Source: Myxococcota bacterium
Lineage (GTDB): Bacteria > Myxococcota_A > UBA9160 > UBA4427
Length of the DNA: 64,000 nt
Direction: 5' to 3'
Assembly: GCA_041389495.1 (NCBI GenBank)
Contig: JAWKRT010000001.1
Location: 310,001 to 374,000 of the forward strand
Position 1 is the stretch's first letter. The number at the start of each line of letters is the position of its first letter. The notes under the pieces were generated by a model, which was not told where the DNA came from, searched no databases, and saw nothing but the letters and a program-made list of their open reading frames with translations. Both the position numbers and the translations under genes were made by a program. Below, piece by piece: positions 37,655 through 46,398 of this stretch.

Positions 37655-38335
37655 CTAGCGTCGCGAACGGATCCCCTGCATGACGACGTCGACGAGCGTG
37701 TTGAGCACGTCGGCGAGCTCGTCCTGCTCGTGGTTCGCGATGAAGCCGAAGGTGCTCGTGAGGAACATGGTCGCGATCTGCTCGGGCGAGAGGTCGGCGC
37801 GCACCTCGCCGCGGGCCTGGGCGGCCGCGGCGTGACGCGTGATGGCGTCGATCAGCTGCGCGCTCTCCTCGCTCGCGTCGCTCGGCGCCTGCGGCTTGCG
37901 CACGTACAGCGAGAGCATCTCGCGCAGCACCTCGCCTCCGCCCGTCAGCGCGACGGCCGCGACGATGCCGTCGCACACGCGGCGGAACGCGTCCTCGAGC
38001 GTCGCGCCCTCGGTGGCGAGCGACGCGACGCGCGCGAGCGCGAGGTGCTCGACGCGCGACTGCAGCTCGAGCAGCACGTGGTCCTTCGTCGGGAAGTGGA
38101 AGTAGAACGTGCCGCGCACGACGCGCGCGGCCTTCGCGATGCGGTCGATCTGGGCGGCCGCGACGCCCACCCGCTGGAACTCCGCGAGCGAGGCGTGGAA
38201 GAGCCGCTCGCGCGTGTCGGCGCGTTGCTGCGCGCGGCGGCCGGCGGGGCGTTCGGACGGAGAAGGCAGGGGCACGAGACGGGGAGCGGGCGAGCTCGCG
38301 AGCGAGCTCGTGCTCGGAATGGGCGCGTTCGTCAT
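37655..38335 (-). CDS. TetR-family transcriptional regulator
   Basis: A 226-residue repressor. A disordered 30-residue start (rich in Ser/Pro/Ala) leads into the helix-turn-helix: TRERLFHASLAEFQRVGVAA, then IDRIAKAARVVRGTFYFHFP with the TFYFHF turn typical of TetR. The ligand domain follows. It is divergent from an RND efflux pair, with TTGACG-GA-CGTCAA just upstream of its start, so it probably represses both itself and the pump until a drug or metabolite binds. Confidence 0.92.
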   Translation of the reverse strand: MTNAPIPSTSSLASSPAPRLVPLPSPSERPAGRRAQQRADTRERLFHASLAEFQRVGVAAAQIDRIAKAARVVRGTFYFHFPTKDHVLLELQSRVEHLALARVASLATEGATLEDAFRRVCDGIVAAVALTGGGEVLREMLSLYVRKPQAPSDASEESAQLIDAITRHAAAAQARGEVRADLSPEQIATMFLTSTFGFIANHEQDELADVLNTLVDVVMQGIRSRR

Positions 38336-38356
38336 GAGATCTCTCTACCGCCGTCG

Positions 38357-38370
38357 TTGACGGACGTCAA
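38357..38370. promoter_or_regulatory. TetR operator palindrome TTGACG-GA-CGTCAA
   Basis: A perfect inverted repeat with six-base arms and a two-base centre, 22 bases from the TetR start. Because each arm is also a TTGACG -35 box (plus strand with TACACA 17 bases on; minus strand with TAGAGA 17 bases on), bound repressor would block divergent promoters. Confidence 0.6.
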
Positions 38371-38418
38371 TCGCTCTACTACACATCGCCGAACGCCGAA
38401 CGGGCATCGGCGCCGGGC

Positions 38419-38435
38419 GACTCGACCCTCGAGTC
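38419..38435. repeat. perfect inverted repeat GACTCGA-CCC-TCGAGTC
   Basis: Seven-base arms around CCC, flanked by GGGC and, after four bases, GCCC. It could be a second operator or a hairpin in the leader of the efflux message. No run of T follows, so a simple terminator is unlikely. Confidence 0.4.
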
Positions 38436-38629
38436 TTGCGCCCAGGCACGTCGTTCCTCGATGCTGCGGCGCGGAACGCGGCGCTTCGGTCGAGGGCGAG
38501 TCCCGGGGCGGGCGCACGGTAATCGAGCCCGCAACGTCGTTTCATCACCCACCTGTGGGGTGCCGTCCGAGGGTGCCCCGACGCGCCCCGCGACGGGCCA
38601 ACCAGAGACAGGACGGACAGGCCCAGCCC

Positions 38630-39784
38630 ATGCGGACCCCCCGATCCATCGCCGCCGCCCTCGCGCTGGCGGCCACCGCGAGCCTGCTCGCCGCCTGCTC
38701 CGCCGACGAGGCCGCGGACACCGCGGCCGAGGGCGAGCTCGTCGCCGTCGAGCCCGTCGTCGCCATCGACTTCACCGAGCGCATCACCGCGACGGGCGAG
38801 CTGCGGGCCACGAACCACGCCGACATCGCCGCCGAGGTCGACGGGCGCGTCACGGAGCTCCTCGCCGAGGAGGGCGCGGCCGTCGCCGAGGGCGCCGCGC
38901 TGCTCGAGCTCGACCCCGCGCGGCGCAAGCTCGACCTCGCGGCGGCGCGCGCGCGCGTGGCCGAGGAGCGCGCCAACGAGGAGAACCAGCGCCGCGAGGT
39001 GGCGCGCCTGCGCGAGCTCCGCCGCAACGACATCGCCTCGACGTCCGCGCTCGACCGCGCCGAGACGGCGCTGCGCCTCGCCGAGTCGCGGCTCGCCGGC
39101 GCGCAGGCCGAGCTCGGCGTCGCCGAGCGCGCGCTCGCGGAGGCGACGGTGCGCGCGCCCTTCGGCGGCATGGTCGTGATGCGCAAGGTGAGCCTCGGCG
39201 AGTACGTGCAGCTGGGGACGCCGCTCGTCGAGCTCGTCGCGCTCGACCCGATCGAGGTCGTGTTCAACGTCGCGGAGGTCGACTCGGCGCGCGTCGCGAA
39301 GGGCCAGATGGTGCGCGTCGAGGTGGCGCCGTTCCCCGACGAGACGTTCGCGGCCACCGTCGACGTCGTGTCGCCGACGATCGACCCGGCGACGCGCACG
39401 CTGCGCGTGAAGGCGCGGCTCGAGAACCCGGACGGTCGCCTGCGCCCGGGCCTCTTCGCGCGCGCCGACCTCGGCATCGCCGATCGCCGCGGCGTCGCGG
39501 TCGTGTCCGACCAGGCCGTCCTCCAGCGCACGGACGGCTCGGTCGTCTTCACGGTGACGCCGGCCGACATGCGCGCGCACCGCCGGCTCATCGAGGTGGG
39601 CGGCTTCCGCGAGGGCCGCATCGAGGTCGCGTCCGGCATCGGCGCCGGCGAGCTCGTCGTCGTGCGCGGCCAGTCGGGCCTCGTCGACGGCCAGCTCGTG
39701 CGCTTCTCGGTCGACTCGAAGACCGCCGACGGCACGCCCTCGCTCGCGCGCGACGGGGAGCCCGACGAGGTTCCGGTCCCGTGA
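38630..39784 (+). CDS. RND efflux periplasmic adaptor (membrane fusion) lipoprotein
   Basis: A 384-residue HlyD/AcrA-type adaptor linking an inner-membrane RND pump to an outer-membrane channel. The signal peptide ends in the lipobox LLAACS. It has the beta-barrel/lipoyl halves (ATGELRATNHADIAAEVDGRV and EATVRAPFGGMVVMRKVSLGEYV; each a known adaptor signature, listed by core), a coiled-coil hairpin at about 105-160, and a C-terminal barrel. Start ATG 38630. The stop overlaps the pump gene start (GTGA). Expression is probably controlled by the divergent TetR. Confidence 0.92.
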   Translation: MRTPRSIAAALALAATASLLAACSADEAADTAAEGELVAVEPVVAIDFTERITATGELRATNHADIAAEVDGRVTELLAEEGAAVAEGAALLELDPARRKLDLAAARARVAEERANEENQRREVARLRELRRNDIASTSALDRAETALRLAESRLAGAQAELGVAERALAEATVRAPFGGMVVMRKVSLGEYVQLGTPLVELVALDPIEVVFNVAEVDSARVAKGQMVRVEVAPFPDETFAATVDVVSPTIDPATRTLRVKARLENPDGRLRPGLFARADLGIADRRGVAVVSDQAVLQRTDGSVVFTVTPADMRAHRRLIEVGGFREGRIEVASGIGAGELVVVRGQSGLVDGQLVRFSVDSKTADGTPSLARDGEPDEVPVP

Positions 39785-42700
39785 CGCTCTCCGACGTCTC
39801 GATCGAGCGCCCGGTCCTCACGTGGATGATCGTGATCGCGCTCGCGACGTTCGGCGTGCTCGGCTACCAGCGCACGGGCGTCGACCAGTATCCCGAGATG
39901 GAGATGCCGACCATCTCCGTCCTCGCGTCGCTCGACGGCGCGACGCCGGAGGGCATCGAGGAGGACGTCACCGACGTCCTCGAGGAGCAGCTCTTCTCGA
40001 TCTCGGGCGTGAAGACGCTCCGGTCCACCTCGCTCCAGGGCGCGGCGATGCTCGAGGTCGAGTTCGTGCTCGGCACCGATCTCGACGTCGCCGTCCAGGA
40101 CGTGCGCGACCAGGTCGCGCAGGCCATGCACTTCCTCCCGAAGGGCATGGAGATGCCGACGGTGAACCGCCGGCGCACGGGCGGCATGCCGCTCATGTAC
40201 GTGCCCATCTTCTCGGAGCGCTCGGTGGTCGAGATCTCCGAGTTCGTCGACCGCGTCATCCAGCCGAAGATCGAGTCGATCCCGGGCGTGGCGGCCGCGA
40301 TGGTGCTCGGCGACCGCGAGCGCAACATCCGCATCTGGCTCGACGGCGACGCGATGCGCGCGCGCGGCCTCGCGGCGAACGACGTGCTCGCGGCGCTGCA
40401 GCGCGAGCACGTCGACCGTCCGGCCGGCTATCTCGAAGGCCCGGGCATCGAGTGGGCCGTGAAGACGGACGCCGAGTTCCGGTCGGTCGAGGAGCTCGAG
40501 CGCATGGTCGTCCGCTTCGAGGACGACGCCCCCGTCTACCTGCGCGACGTCGCGCGCGTCGAGGACGGCGAGGAGGACTACCGCTCGATCATCCGCTTCA
40601 ACGGCACCGAGACCGTCGCGATCGGGATCGTCAAGCAGTCCGATGCGAACGCGGTCGACGTCGCGCGCCTGTGCTTCGCGCGGCTCGAGGAGATCCGCAG
40701 GATCCTGCCGCCCGACGTCCGCATGGCCGATCGCGACGCGATCCTCGACTTCTCGAAGAGCATCGTCGAGGCCGTGGCCGAGACGCAGTTCGCGCTCGCG
40801 TTCGGCGCCGTGCTCGCCGTGTTCGTCGTGTTCGTCTTCCTGCGCCGCTCCCGGCCGACGTTCATCATCGCCGCGGCGATCCCGCTGTCGGTGATCGGCA
40901 CGTTCGGCCTCGTCTGGGTCGCCGGCAACACGCTCAACACGATGACGCTGCTCGGCCTCACGCTCGCGATCGGCGTCGTGATCGACGACGCGATCATCGT
41001 GCTCGAGAACATCGAGCGGCACCGCGAGTCGGGGAAGTCGGCGCGCGAGGCGGCGCGCGACGGCACGCGCGAGATCACGTTCGCGGCCGCGGCCGCGACG
41101 TTCTCGGTCGCGGCGGTGTTCATCCCCGTCGTGTTCGCCGACGGCTTCGTCGGCGCCTTCCTCTCCGAGTTCGGCTTCACCGTCGCCGGCTCGGTGATCC
41201 TCTCGCTGCTCGTGGCGCTGACGCTGACGCCGATGCTCGCGGCGCGCATGCCGCCGCCCGCACCGCGGCGGCCGGGCGGCGTCTACGACCGGCTCGAGGC
41301 GATGTTCACGGGCCTCGAGACGGGATACCGGCGCGTGCTGGATCTCTCGCTCGCGCACCGCGCCGCGACCTTCGCGGTCGCGATCGCGTCGCTCGGGCTC
41401 GCGGTCGTCTTCGGCCGCATGCTCGGCGCCGAGTTCTTCCCGCCGAGCGATGGCGGCCTCGTCTTCGTGCAGTTCGAGGCGCCGGTCGGCTCGAGCCTCG
41501 AGCACACGGTCGAGCTGCTCAAGACGAACGAGGCGGTCGCGCTCGCGCTCCCGGAGACGCGCGGCGTCTTCTCCGAGGTGGGCTACGGGGGCTCGCGCGG
41601 CGTCGGCATGCCGAGCGCCGGCGCGGTCAACATCAACATGGGCTCGCCGCGCGGTCGCGAGCGCTCGACGCACGAGCTCATGCCGATCATCCGCGCGAAG
41701 CTCAAGGAGATCCCCGGGCAGAAGGTCAGCGTCGTCGACCCGTTCGGCTCGATGAGCTCTTCGAACGCGATGTTCGAGACGCAGATCCTCGGGAGCCTCT
41801 CGCTCGAGCAGCTCGACGACCTCGCGTCGAAGATGGTGCGCGAGCTCGAGCAGCGCGGCGGCTTCGTCGACGTCGACTCGAACCTCGACCTCGGCCTGCC
41901 CGAGCTGCGCGTCGTGCCCGACCGCGAGAAGGCCGCTGCGCTCGGCATCGACGCGGCGACGCTCGCGCAGGTCATCCAGCTCACGATCGGCGGGCTCGAC
42001 GTCGGCGTCTTCAAGGAGGAGGGCCGGCGCTACGACATCCGCATGAAGATCGACGACGCCGAGCGCCGCAGCCCGAGCGCGATCGACGACCTCTACGTGC
42101 GCGGGCGCTCGGGCGAGGTGGTCGAGCTGCGCAACCTCGTGCGGCTCGTTCCCGGCGCCGCGGCCTCGCAGATCTCGCGGACGGACCGGCAGCGCAGCGT
42201 CACGATCACGTCGAACCTCGACGGCATCACGCTGGCGGAGGCGGTGCGCGCCGCGGAGGACGTCGCGAAGCGCGTGCTCCCGGAGGGCGTGCAGCTCGCG
42301 GAATCCGGCGAGGCCGAGTTCATGCGCGAGAGCTTCGCGCAGTTCGGGCTGATGCTCGTGCTCGCCATCCTCGCGATCTACATGGTGCTCGCGTCGCAGT
42401 TCGAGAGCTTCCTGCTCCCGCTCTCGGTGATGCTCGCGCTCCCGTTCGCGATGGTCGGCGCGCTCGGCGGCCTGTGGCTCGCGAGCCTGTTCGGCATGAG
42501 CGGCATGACCTTCAACATGTTCAGCCTGATCGGCATGATCCTGCTGGCCGGGCTCGTCACGAAGAACTCGATCCTGCTCGTCGACTACGCCAACCAGCTC
42601 CACCGCGAAGAGGGCAAGTCGCCCCTCGAGGCGATGCGCATCGCGGCGCCCATCCGCATGCGACCCGTCCTGATGACGGCGTTCTCGATGATCTTCGGCG

Positions 42701-42927
42701 TGCTGCCCGCGGCGCTCGGCATCGGGCCGGGCTCGGAGACGCGCGCGCCGATGGCGGTGGCGACGGCGGCGGGGATGTTCTCGTCGATGATGCTCACGCT
42801 GCTCGTCGTGCCCGTCTTCTACGTCTCGCTCGAACGCTTCTCGGAGCGCGTGCGCGTGCTCGCGCGGCGCCGCGGCGCCGCGCGCGAGGCCGCGGTCGAG
42901 GAGGGCGCGCGCGGCGCGCGCGCCTAG
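39781..42927 (+). CDS. RND-family multidrug efflux pump, inner-membrane subunit
   Basis: A 1048-residue, 12-helix pump of the AcrB/HAE1 group, with two large periplasmic loops. Helix 4 has GVVIDDAIIVLENIER with the paired aspartates for proton relay, and helix 10 has GLVTKNSILLVDYANQ with the lysine. N-terminus: SIERPVLTWMIVIALATFG. Full family length with no sign of damage. It starts in a GTGA overlap with the adaptor gene. No outer-membrane TolC-type gene lies in the window, so that partner must be elsewhere. Confidence 0.95.
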   Translation: MTLSDVSIERPVLTWMIVIALATFGVLGYQRTGVDQYPEMEMPTISVLASLDGATPEGIEEDVTDVLEEQLFSISGVKTLRSTSLQGAAMLEVEFVLGTDLDVAVQDVRDQVAQAMHFLPKGMEMPTVNRRRTGGMPLMYVPIFSERSVVEISEFVDRVIQPKIESIPGVAAAMVLGDRERNIRIWLDGDAMRARGLAANDVLAALQREHVDRPAGYLEGPGIEWAVKTDAEFRSVEELERMVVRFEDDAPVYLRDVARVEDGEEDYRSIIRFNGTETVAIGIVKQSDANAVDVARLCFARLEEIRRILPPDVRMADRDAILDFSKSIVEAVAETQFALAFGAVLAVFVVFVFLRRSRPTFIIAAAIPLSVIGTFGLVWVAGNTLNTMTLLGLTLAIGVVIDDAIIVLENIERHRESGKSAREAARDGTREITFAAAAATFSVAAVFIPVVFADGFVGAFLSEFGFTVAGSVILSLLVALTLTPMLAARMPPPAPRRPGGVYDRLEAMFTGLETGYRRVLDLSLAHRAATFAVAIASLGLAVVFGRMLGAEFFPPSDGGLVFVQFEAPVGSSLEHTVELLKTNEAVALALPETRGVFSEVGYGGSRGVGMPSAGAVNINMGSPRGRERSTHELMPIIRAKLKEIPGQKVSVVDPFGSMSSSNAMFETQILGSLSLEQLDDLASKMVRELEQRGGFVDVDSNLDLGLPELRVVPDREKAAALGIDAATLAQVIQLTIGGLDVGVFKEEGRRYDIRMKIDDAERRSPSAIDDLYVRGRSGEVVELRNLVRLVPGAAASQISRTDRQRSVTITSNLDGITLAEAVRAAEDVAKRVLPEGVQLAESGEAEFMRESFAQFGLMLVLAILAIYMVLASQFESFLLPLSVMLALPFAMVGALGGLWLASLFGMSGMTFNMFSLIGMILLAGLVTKNSILLVDYANQLHREEGKSPLEAMRIAAPIRMRPVLMTAFSMIFGVLPAALGIGPGSETRAPMAVATAAGMFSSMMLTLLVVPVFYVSLERFSERVRVLARRRGAAREAAVEEGARGARA

Positions 42928-42992
42928 CATCGGCGCCCGGTGCGCCCGACGTCCGCGCGCGCGGCGCGCGGCAGGCCTGGAGGTCCGCGTCC

Positions 42993-43637
42993 GTGCTCGA
43001 CGCAGTGCTCTTCGACTACGGCGGCGTCTTCACGACGTCGCCCTTCCACGCGGTGGGCGCCTACGGAGCGAAGCTCGGCGTCGCGCCGCAGGCGATCATC
43101 GAGACCGTCTTCGGCTCGTACGAGCACGACACCGACCACCCCTGGCACCGCCTCGAGCGCGGCGAGGTCGCGCTCGGGCCCGCGATCGAGGAGATCGTCG
43201 CGCTCGGCCGCGCGCGCGGCTTCGAGGCGGACCCGCTCGAGTTCTTCCGCGCGATGGGCGGCGGCGGCATCCACGAGGTCGTCGTCGCCTGCGCGCGCGA
43301 GCTGCGCGCCGAGGGCTTCCGCACGGCGCTCGTCACGAACAACGCGGCGGAGTTCCGCGAGCACTGGCGCCGGAGCCTCCCGCTCGACGAGCTCTTCGAC
43401 GTCGTCGTCGACTCGAGCGAGGAGGGCGTGCGCAAGCCCGACCCGCGCATCTTCGAGCGCGCGCTCGAGCGGCTCGGCGGCGTCGCGCCGTCGCGCGCGG
43501 CCTTCCTCGACGACCACCCTGGCAACATCGCGGCCGCGCAGGGGCTCGGGATCCGCGGCGTGCTCGTGGGCCCCGAGCCCGCGCACGCCGTCGCCGAGCT
43601 CGACGCGCTGCTCGGGCGCGGACGCGCGCGGGCGTGA
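42993..43637 (+). CDS. HAD-family hydrolase
   Basis: A 214-residue HAD-IA phosphatase/dehalogenase-type protein. Motif I is LFDYGGVFTTS (the second acidic residue is Gly, as in epoxide-hydrolase N-domain-like and other HAD-IA members). Motif II is LVTNN, motif III the lysine in GVRKPDP, and motif IV AFLDDHPGNIAAAQGLG. Starts at GTG 42993 with a GGAGG site. It overlaps the next gene (GTGA), so the three genes 42993-44937 form an operon. Substrate unknown. Confidence 0.9.
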   Translation: MLDAVLFDYGGVFTTSPFHAVGAYGAKLGVAPQAIIETVFGSYEHDTDHPWHRLERGEVALGPAIEEIVALGRARGFEADPLEFFRAMGGGGIHEVVVACARELRAEGFRTALVTNNAAEFREHWRRSLPLDELFDVVVDSSEEGVRKPDPRIFERALERLGGVAPSRAAFLDDHPGNIAAAQGLGIRGVLVGPEPAHAVAELDALLGRGRARA

Positions 43638-44101
43638 CGGACGCGGAGGGCGCGCGGCCCCACGTGGGCGCGAACCGCTGGAACGAGGCGATCGGCGTCG
43701 TGATCGACGAGGTGCGCGACGATCTCGTGCGCGCGCACGTCGAGGCCGGGCCGCGCCACCACCAGCCGTACGGCGTCGTCCACGGCGGCGCGTGGTGCTC
43801 GATCGTCGAGGAGGTGGCGAGCACGGGCGCGGGCATGCTCGCGCTGCGGCGCGACGGCGCGGGCGTGCTCGGCGTGTCGAACCAGACGGACTTCCTGCGC
43901 TCGCACTCGACCGGCCGGCTCGAGGTGACGGCGCGGCCGCTGCACGCGGGGCGCCGCCAGCAGCTCTGGGAGGTGCGCATCGAGCGCGCGAGCGACGGCG
44001 TGCTCGTCGCGCGCGGGCAGGTGCGCTTCCAGGTGCTCGACGAGCTGCCCGGCGCGCGCCGCGAGCGCCTCGCGCGCGGGGAGGAAGGAGGCGCGCCGTG
44101 A
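43634..44101 (+). CDS. PaaI-type hotdog-fold thioesterase
   Basis: A 155-residue hotdog protein. HHQPYGVVHGGAWCSIVEEVAS is the PaaI/4HBT signature (the HGG turn with the acidic residue in the following helix), then GVSNQTDFLRSHSTGRLEVTA and WEVRIERASDGVLVARGQVRF. It probably hydrolyses acyl-CoA thioesters, for example to release CoA from dead-end intermediates. The GTG start overlaps the HAD stop, and its own stop overlaps the next gene start. Confidence 0.88.
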   Translation: MTDAEGARPHVGANRWNEAIGVVIDEVRDDLVRAHVEAGPRHHQPYGVVHGGAWCSIVEEVASTGAGMLALRRDGAGVLGVSNQTDFLRSHSTGRLEVTARPLHAGRRQQLWEVRIERASDGVLVARGQVRFQVLDELPGARRERLARGEEGGAP

Positions 44102-44937
44102 AGTTCGGCGTGAACCTCGGCCTGCTCCACCCGAGCGTCTGGCCGGAGCTCGCGAGCGCCGCCGACGAGTGCGGGTTCGAGTCGCTCTGGCTCCCCGAGC
44201 ACCTCGTCTTCCCCGTCGAGCAGCGCGGCCGCCTGCGCCGCGGCGAGGCGCACGCGCCCGTTCCGCCGTCGACGCCGCTCTACGACGCGCCCGCCTATCT
44301 CTGCTACCTCGCCGCGCGCACGCGGCGGATCCGGCTCGGCACGAACGTCTACCTGCTCGGCATCCGCCATCCCTTCGTCGCCGCGCGCGCGTTCGCGACG
44401 CTCGACGTCGTGTCGGACGGGCGCGCCGAAGTCGGCATCGGCGCGGGCTGGTGCACGAGCGAGTTCGAGGCCGCGGGCATCGACCCGGCGACGCGCGGGC
44501 GGCGGCTCGACGAGTGCGCGGACGTCTGCATCCGCCTGTGGACCGAGCGCGAGATCGCGCACCGCGGCGAGTTCCACGCCTTCGAGCCCGTGATGTTCGA
44601 GCCGAAGCCCGTGCAGCGACCGCACCCGCCGATCTCGGTCGGCGGCGAGGCGCCGGTGGCGCTGCGCCGCGCGGTGCGGCTCGGCGGCTGGATCGGCATG
44701 CAGGCGGGCCTCGACCACGTGCGCGCGCAGGTCGCGCGCCTGCGCGCGCTCGAGCGCGAGGCGGGCGTGCCCGAGGGCTCGACCTGCGTCACCGTCCCGG
44801 CGCGCATCGCGAGCGACGCCGACGTCGAGGCGTACGCCGAGGCCGGCGTGCACCGTGTGATCCCCGAGCTCGGGGGTCGCTCGCGCGACGCGGCGGAGAC
44901 GGCGCGGGCGTTCGCACGGCGCTTCGTGAACACCTAG
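44098..44937 (+). CDS. LLM-class F420-type oxidoreductase
   Basis: A 279-residue luciferase-like TIM barrel. N-terminus KFGVNLGLLHPSVWPELASAAD, then GFESLWLPEHLVFP, RLGTNVYLLGIRHPFVAARA, DGRAEVGIGAGWCTSEFEAAG and FEPKPVQRPHPPISVGG. It resembles the F420-dependent probable-oxidoreductase subfamilies common in mycobacteria. It is the second such protein in the window (the other is at 28531). The cofactor assignment is by family resemblance only. GTG start overlaps the thioesterase stop. Confidence 0.88.
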   Translation: MKFGVNLGLLHPSVWPELASAADECGFESLWLPEHLVFPVEQRGRLRRGEAHAPVPPSTPLYDAPAYLCYLAARTRRIRLGTNVYLLGIRHPFVAARAFATLDVVSDGRAEVGIGAGWCTSEFEAAGIDPATRGRRLDECADVCIRLWTEREIAHRGEFHAFEPVMFEPKPVQRPHPPISVGGEAPVALRRAVRLGGWIGMQAGLDHVRAQVARLRALEREAGVPEGSTCVTVPARIASDADVEAYAEAGVHRVIPELGGRSRDAAETARAFARRFVNT

Positions 44938-45001
44938 CGTCGGTCCGGGCCGGAGGCCGCGCGGCGCGGCCGGGGCGAGGCGAGACGAGGGAGGAGCGAT
45001 C

Positions 45002-45421
45002 GTGGCGACCGTCTTCGACAGGATCCTCGACGGCGAGCTGCCGTCCCACGAGGTGTACGCCGACGAGCACGTCTACGCGTTCCTCGACATCAACCCCATC
45101 TCGCTCGGCCACACGCTCGTGATCCCGCGCGAGCGCAGGGCCTTCCTGCACGAGCTCTCGGACGAGGCGGGCGCGGCGATCGGCCGCGCGCTGCCGCGCA
45201 TCGCGCGCGCCGTCATGGCCGCGACGGGCGCCGAGAACTACAACGTGCTGCAGAACAACGGCGCGCCCGCGCACCAGGCCGTCTACCACGTGCACTTCCA
45301 CGTGATCCCGAAGCTCGACGGCGAGGGCCTCGGCGTCGGCTGGAAGCCGCGCGCCCTCGAGGCCGCGACGGCCGAGCGCCTGCTCGAGCGCATGCGCGCG
45401 TCGCTCGCGAAGGAGCGCTAG
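45002..45421 (+). CDS. HIT-family nucleotide-binding hydrolase
   Basis: A 139-residue histidine-triad protein. VFDRILDGELPSHEVYADE and FLDINPISLGHTLVIPRE are followed by NNGAPAHQAVYHVHFHVIPK, in which HVHFH is the active triad with the nucleotidyl-accepting histidine. These proteins cleave nucleoside phosphoramidates or dinucleoside polyphosphates. Start GTG 45002, behind GGGAGGAGCGATC. Confidence 0.93.
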   Translation: MATVFDRILDGELPSHEVYADEHVYAFLDINPISLGHTLVIPRERRAFLHELSDEAGAAIGRALPRIARAVMAATGAENYNVLQNNGAPAHQAVYHVHFHVIPKLDGEGLGVGWKPRALEAATAERLLERMRASLAKER

Positions 45422-45438
45422 GCGGCGCGCGCGCGTGA

Positions 45439-45444
45439 TATGCT
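45439..45444 (+). promoter_or_regulatory. -10-like hexamer TATGCT upstream of the MaoC-type gene
   Basis: TATGCT preceded by GTGA lies 75 bases before ATG 45520, just after the HIT gene stop. It suggests that the hydratase has its own promoter. No clear -35 is visible. Confidence 0.35.
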
Positions 45445-45519
45445 GCCGCGCCTCGAACCCCACGAAGCCACGCCGGGTCGCGCCCATCCGATCCGGTCCG
45501 GAGCCAGGAGCCAGGACAC

Positions 45520-46374
45520 ATGCCGGTCGATCGTGAGAAGGCGCTCGCCAACCCGCCGCGCGCGGGCCAGGGGAGCTACGGCAAGGACGACGTCATCCTC
45601 TACCACCTCGGTCTCGGCGCGGGCGATCCGCCGACCGCCGCGAACGAGCTCGAGTACACCTACGAGAAGAACCTGAAGGTGCTGCCCACGTTCGCCGTCG
45701 TCGCGAACACCGGCAGCGGCAGCTTCATGGGAATGGACGGGCTCGACTTCGACCGGCGCATGATGCTGCACGGCGAGCAGGAGATCGTGCTCCACAAGCC
45801 GCTCCCGCCCGAGGCGAAGATCACGAGCGAGATGCGCGTGAAGGAGCTCTACGACAAGGGCAACGCCGCGCTGCTCATCATGGAGACGAACGCGAAGGAC
45901 GAGAGCGGCGATGCGCTGTTCACGAGCCTGATCTCGCTCTTCTTGCGCGGCGAGGGCGGCTTCGGCGGGCCGAACGCGCCGAAGGTCGGCAACGAGGCGC
46001 CCGACCGCGCGCCCGACGGCGTGATCGAGGTCGCGACGCTGCCGCAGCAGGCGCTGCTCTACCGCCTGTCCGGCGACAAGAACCCGCTCCACGCCGACCC
46101 CGAGTTCGCGAAGATGGCGGGCTTCGACAAGCCGATCATCCACGGCCTCTGCTCGTACGGCATCGTGTGCAAGGCCATCGTCGACCACGTGCTCGGCGGC
46201 GACGTCGCGAAGGTGGCGGGCTACGCCGCGCGCTTCGCGGGCGTCGCGTTCCCGGGCGAGACGTACCTCGTGTCGTACTGGAAGGAGGGCGGCAAGATCC
46301 TCGTCGCCGCCCACTCGAAGGACCGCGACGGCGCGAAGATCATCTCGAACGCCGCGATCACCCTGCGAAGCTAG
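45520..46374 (+). CDS. MaoC/2-enoyl-CoA hydratase-2-type protein
   Basis: A 284-residue double-hotdog enzyme. The active-site segment SGDKNPLHADPEFAKMAGFD, followed by KPIIHGLCSYG, contains the Asp and His of hydratase 2. The N-terminal inactive hotdog (about 10-145) supports substrate binding. Length matches the eukaryotic peroxisomal-type MFE-2 hydratase 2. It makes (R)-3-hydroxyacyl-CoA from trans-2-enoyl-CoA, for chain degradation or polyhydroxyalkanoate supply. The start ATG 45520 has GGAGCCAGGA upstream. Confidence 0.93.
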   Translation: MPVDREKALANPPRAGQGSYGKDDVILYHLGLGAGDPPTAANELEYTYEKNLKVLPTFAVVANTGSGSFMGMDGLDFDRRMMLHGEQEIVLHKPLPPEAKITSEMRVKELYDKGNAALLIMETNAKDESGDALFTSLISLFLRGEGGFGGPNAPKVGNEAPDRAPDGVIEVATLPQQALLYRLSGDKNPLHADPEFAKMAGFDKPIIHGLCSYGIVCKAIVDHVLGGDVAKVAGYAARFAGVAFPGETYLVSYWKEGGKILVAAHSKDRDGAKIISNAAITLRS

Positions 46375-46398
46375 TCGGCGCCGCGCGAGGGGCGGGCG

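Larger units (their letters stand above)
38336..38629. promoter_or_regulatory. intergenic control region between tetR and the RND pump
   Basis: A 294-base gene-free stretch. It holds the TetR-type palindrome (38357-38370), a second perfect inverted repeat GACTCGA-CCC-TCGAGTC (38419-38435), a short direct repeat GCCGAAC, and a possible short hairpin near 38545-38562. No convincing ORF is present. The leader before the membrane-fusion gene is long (about 240 bases if the TTGACG at 38357 is the -35). Confidence 0.6.
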
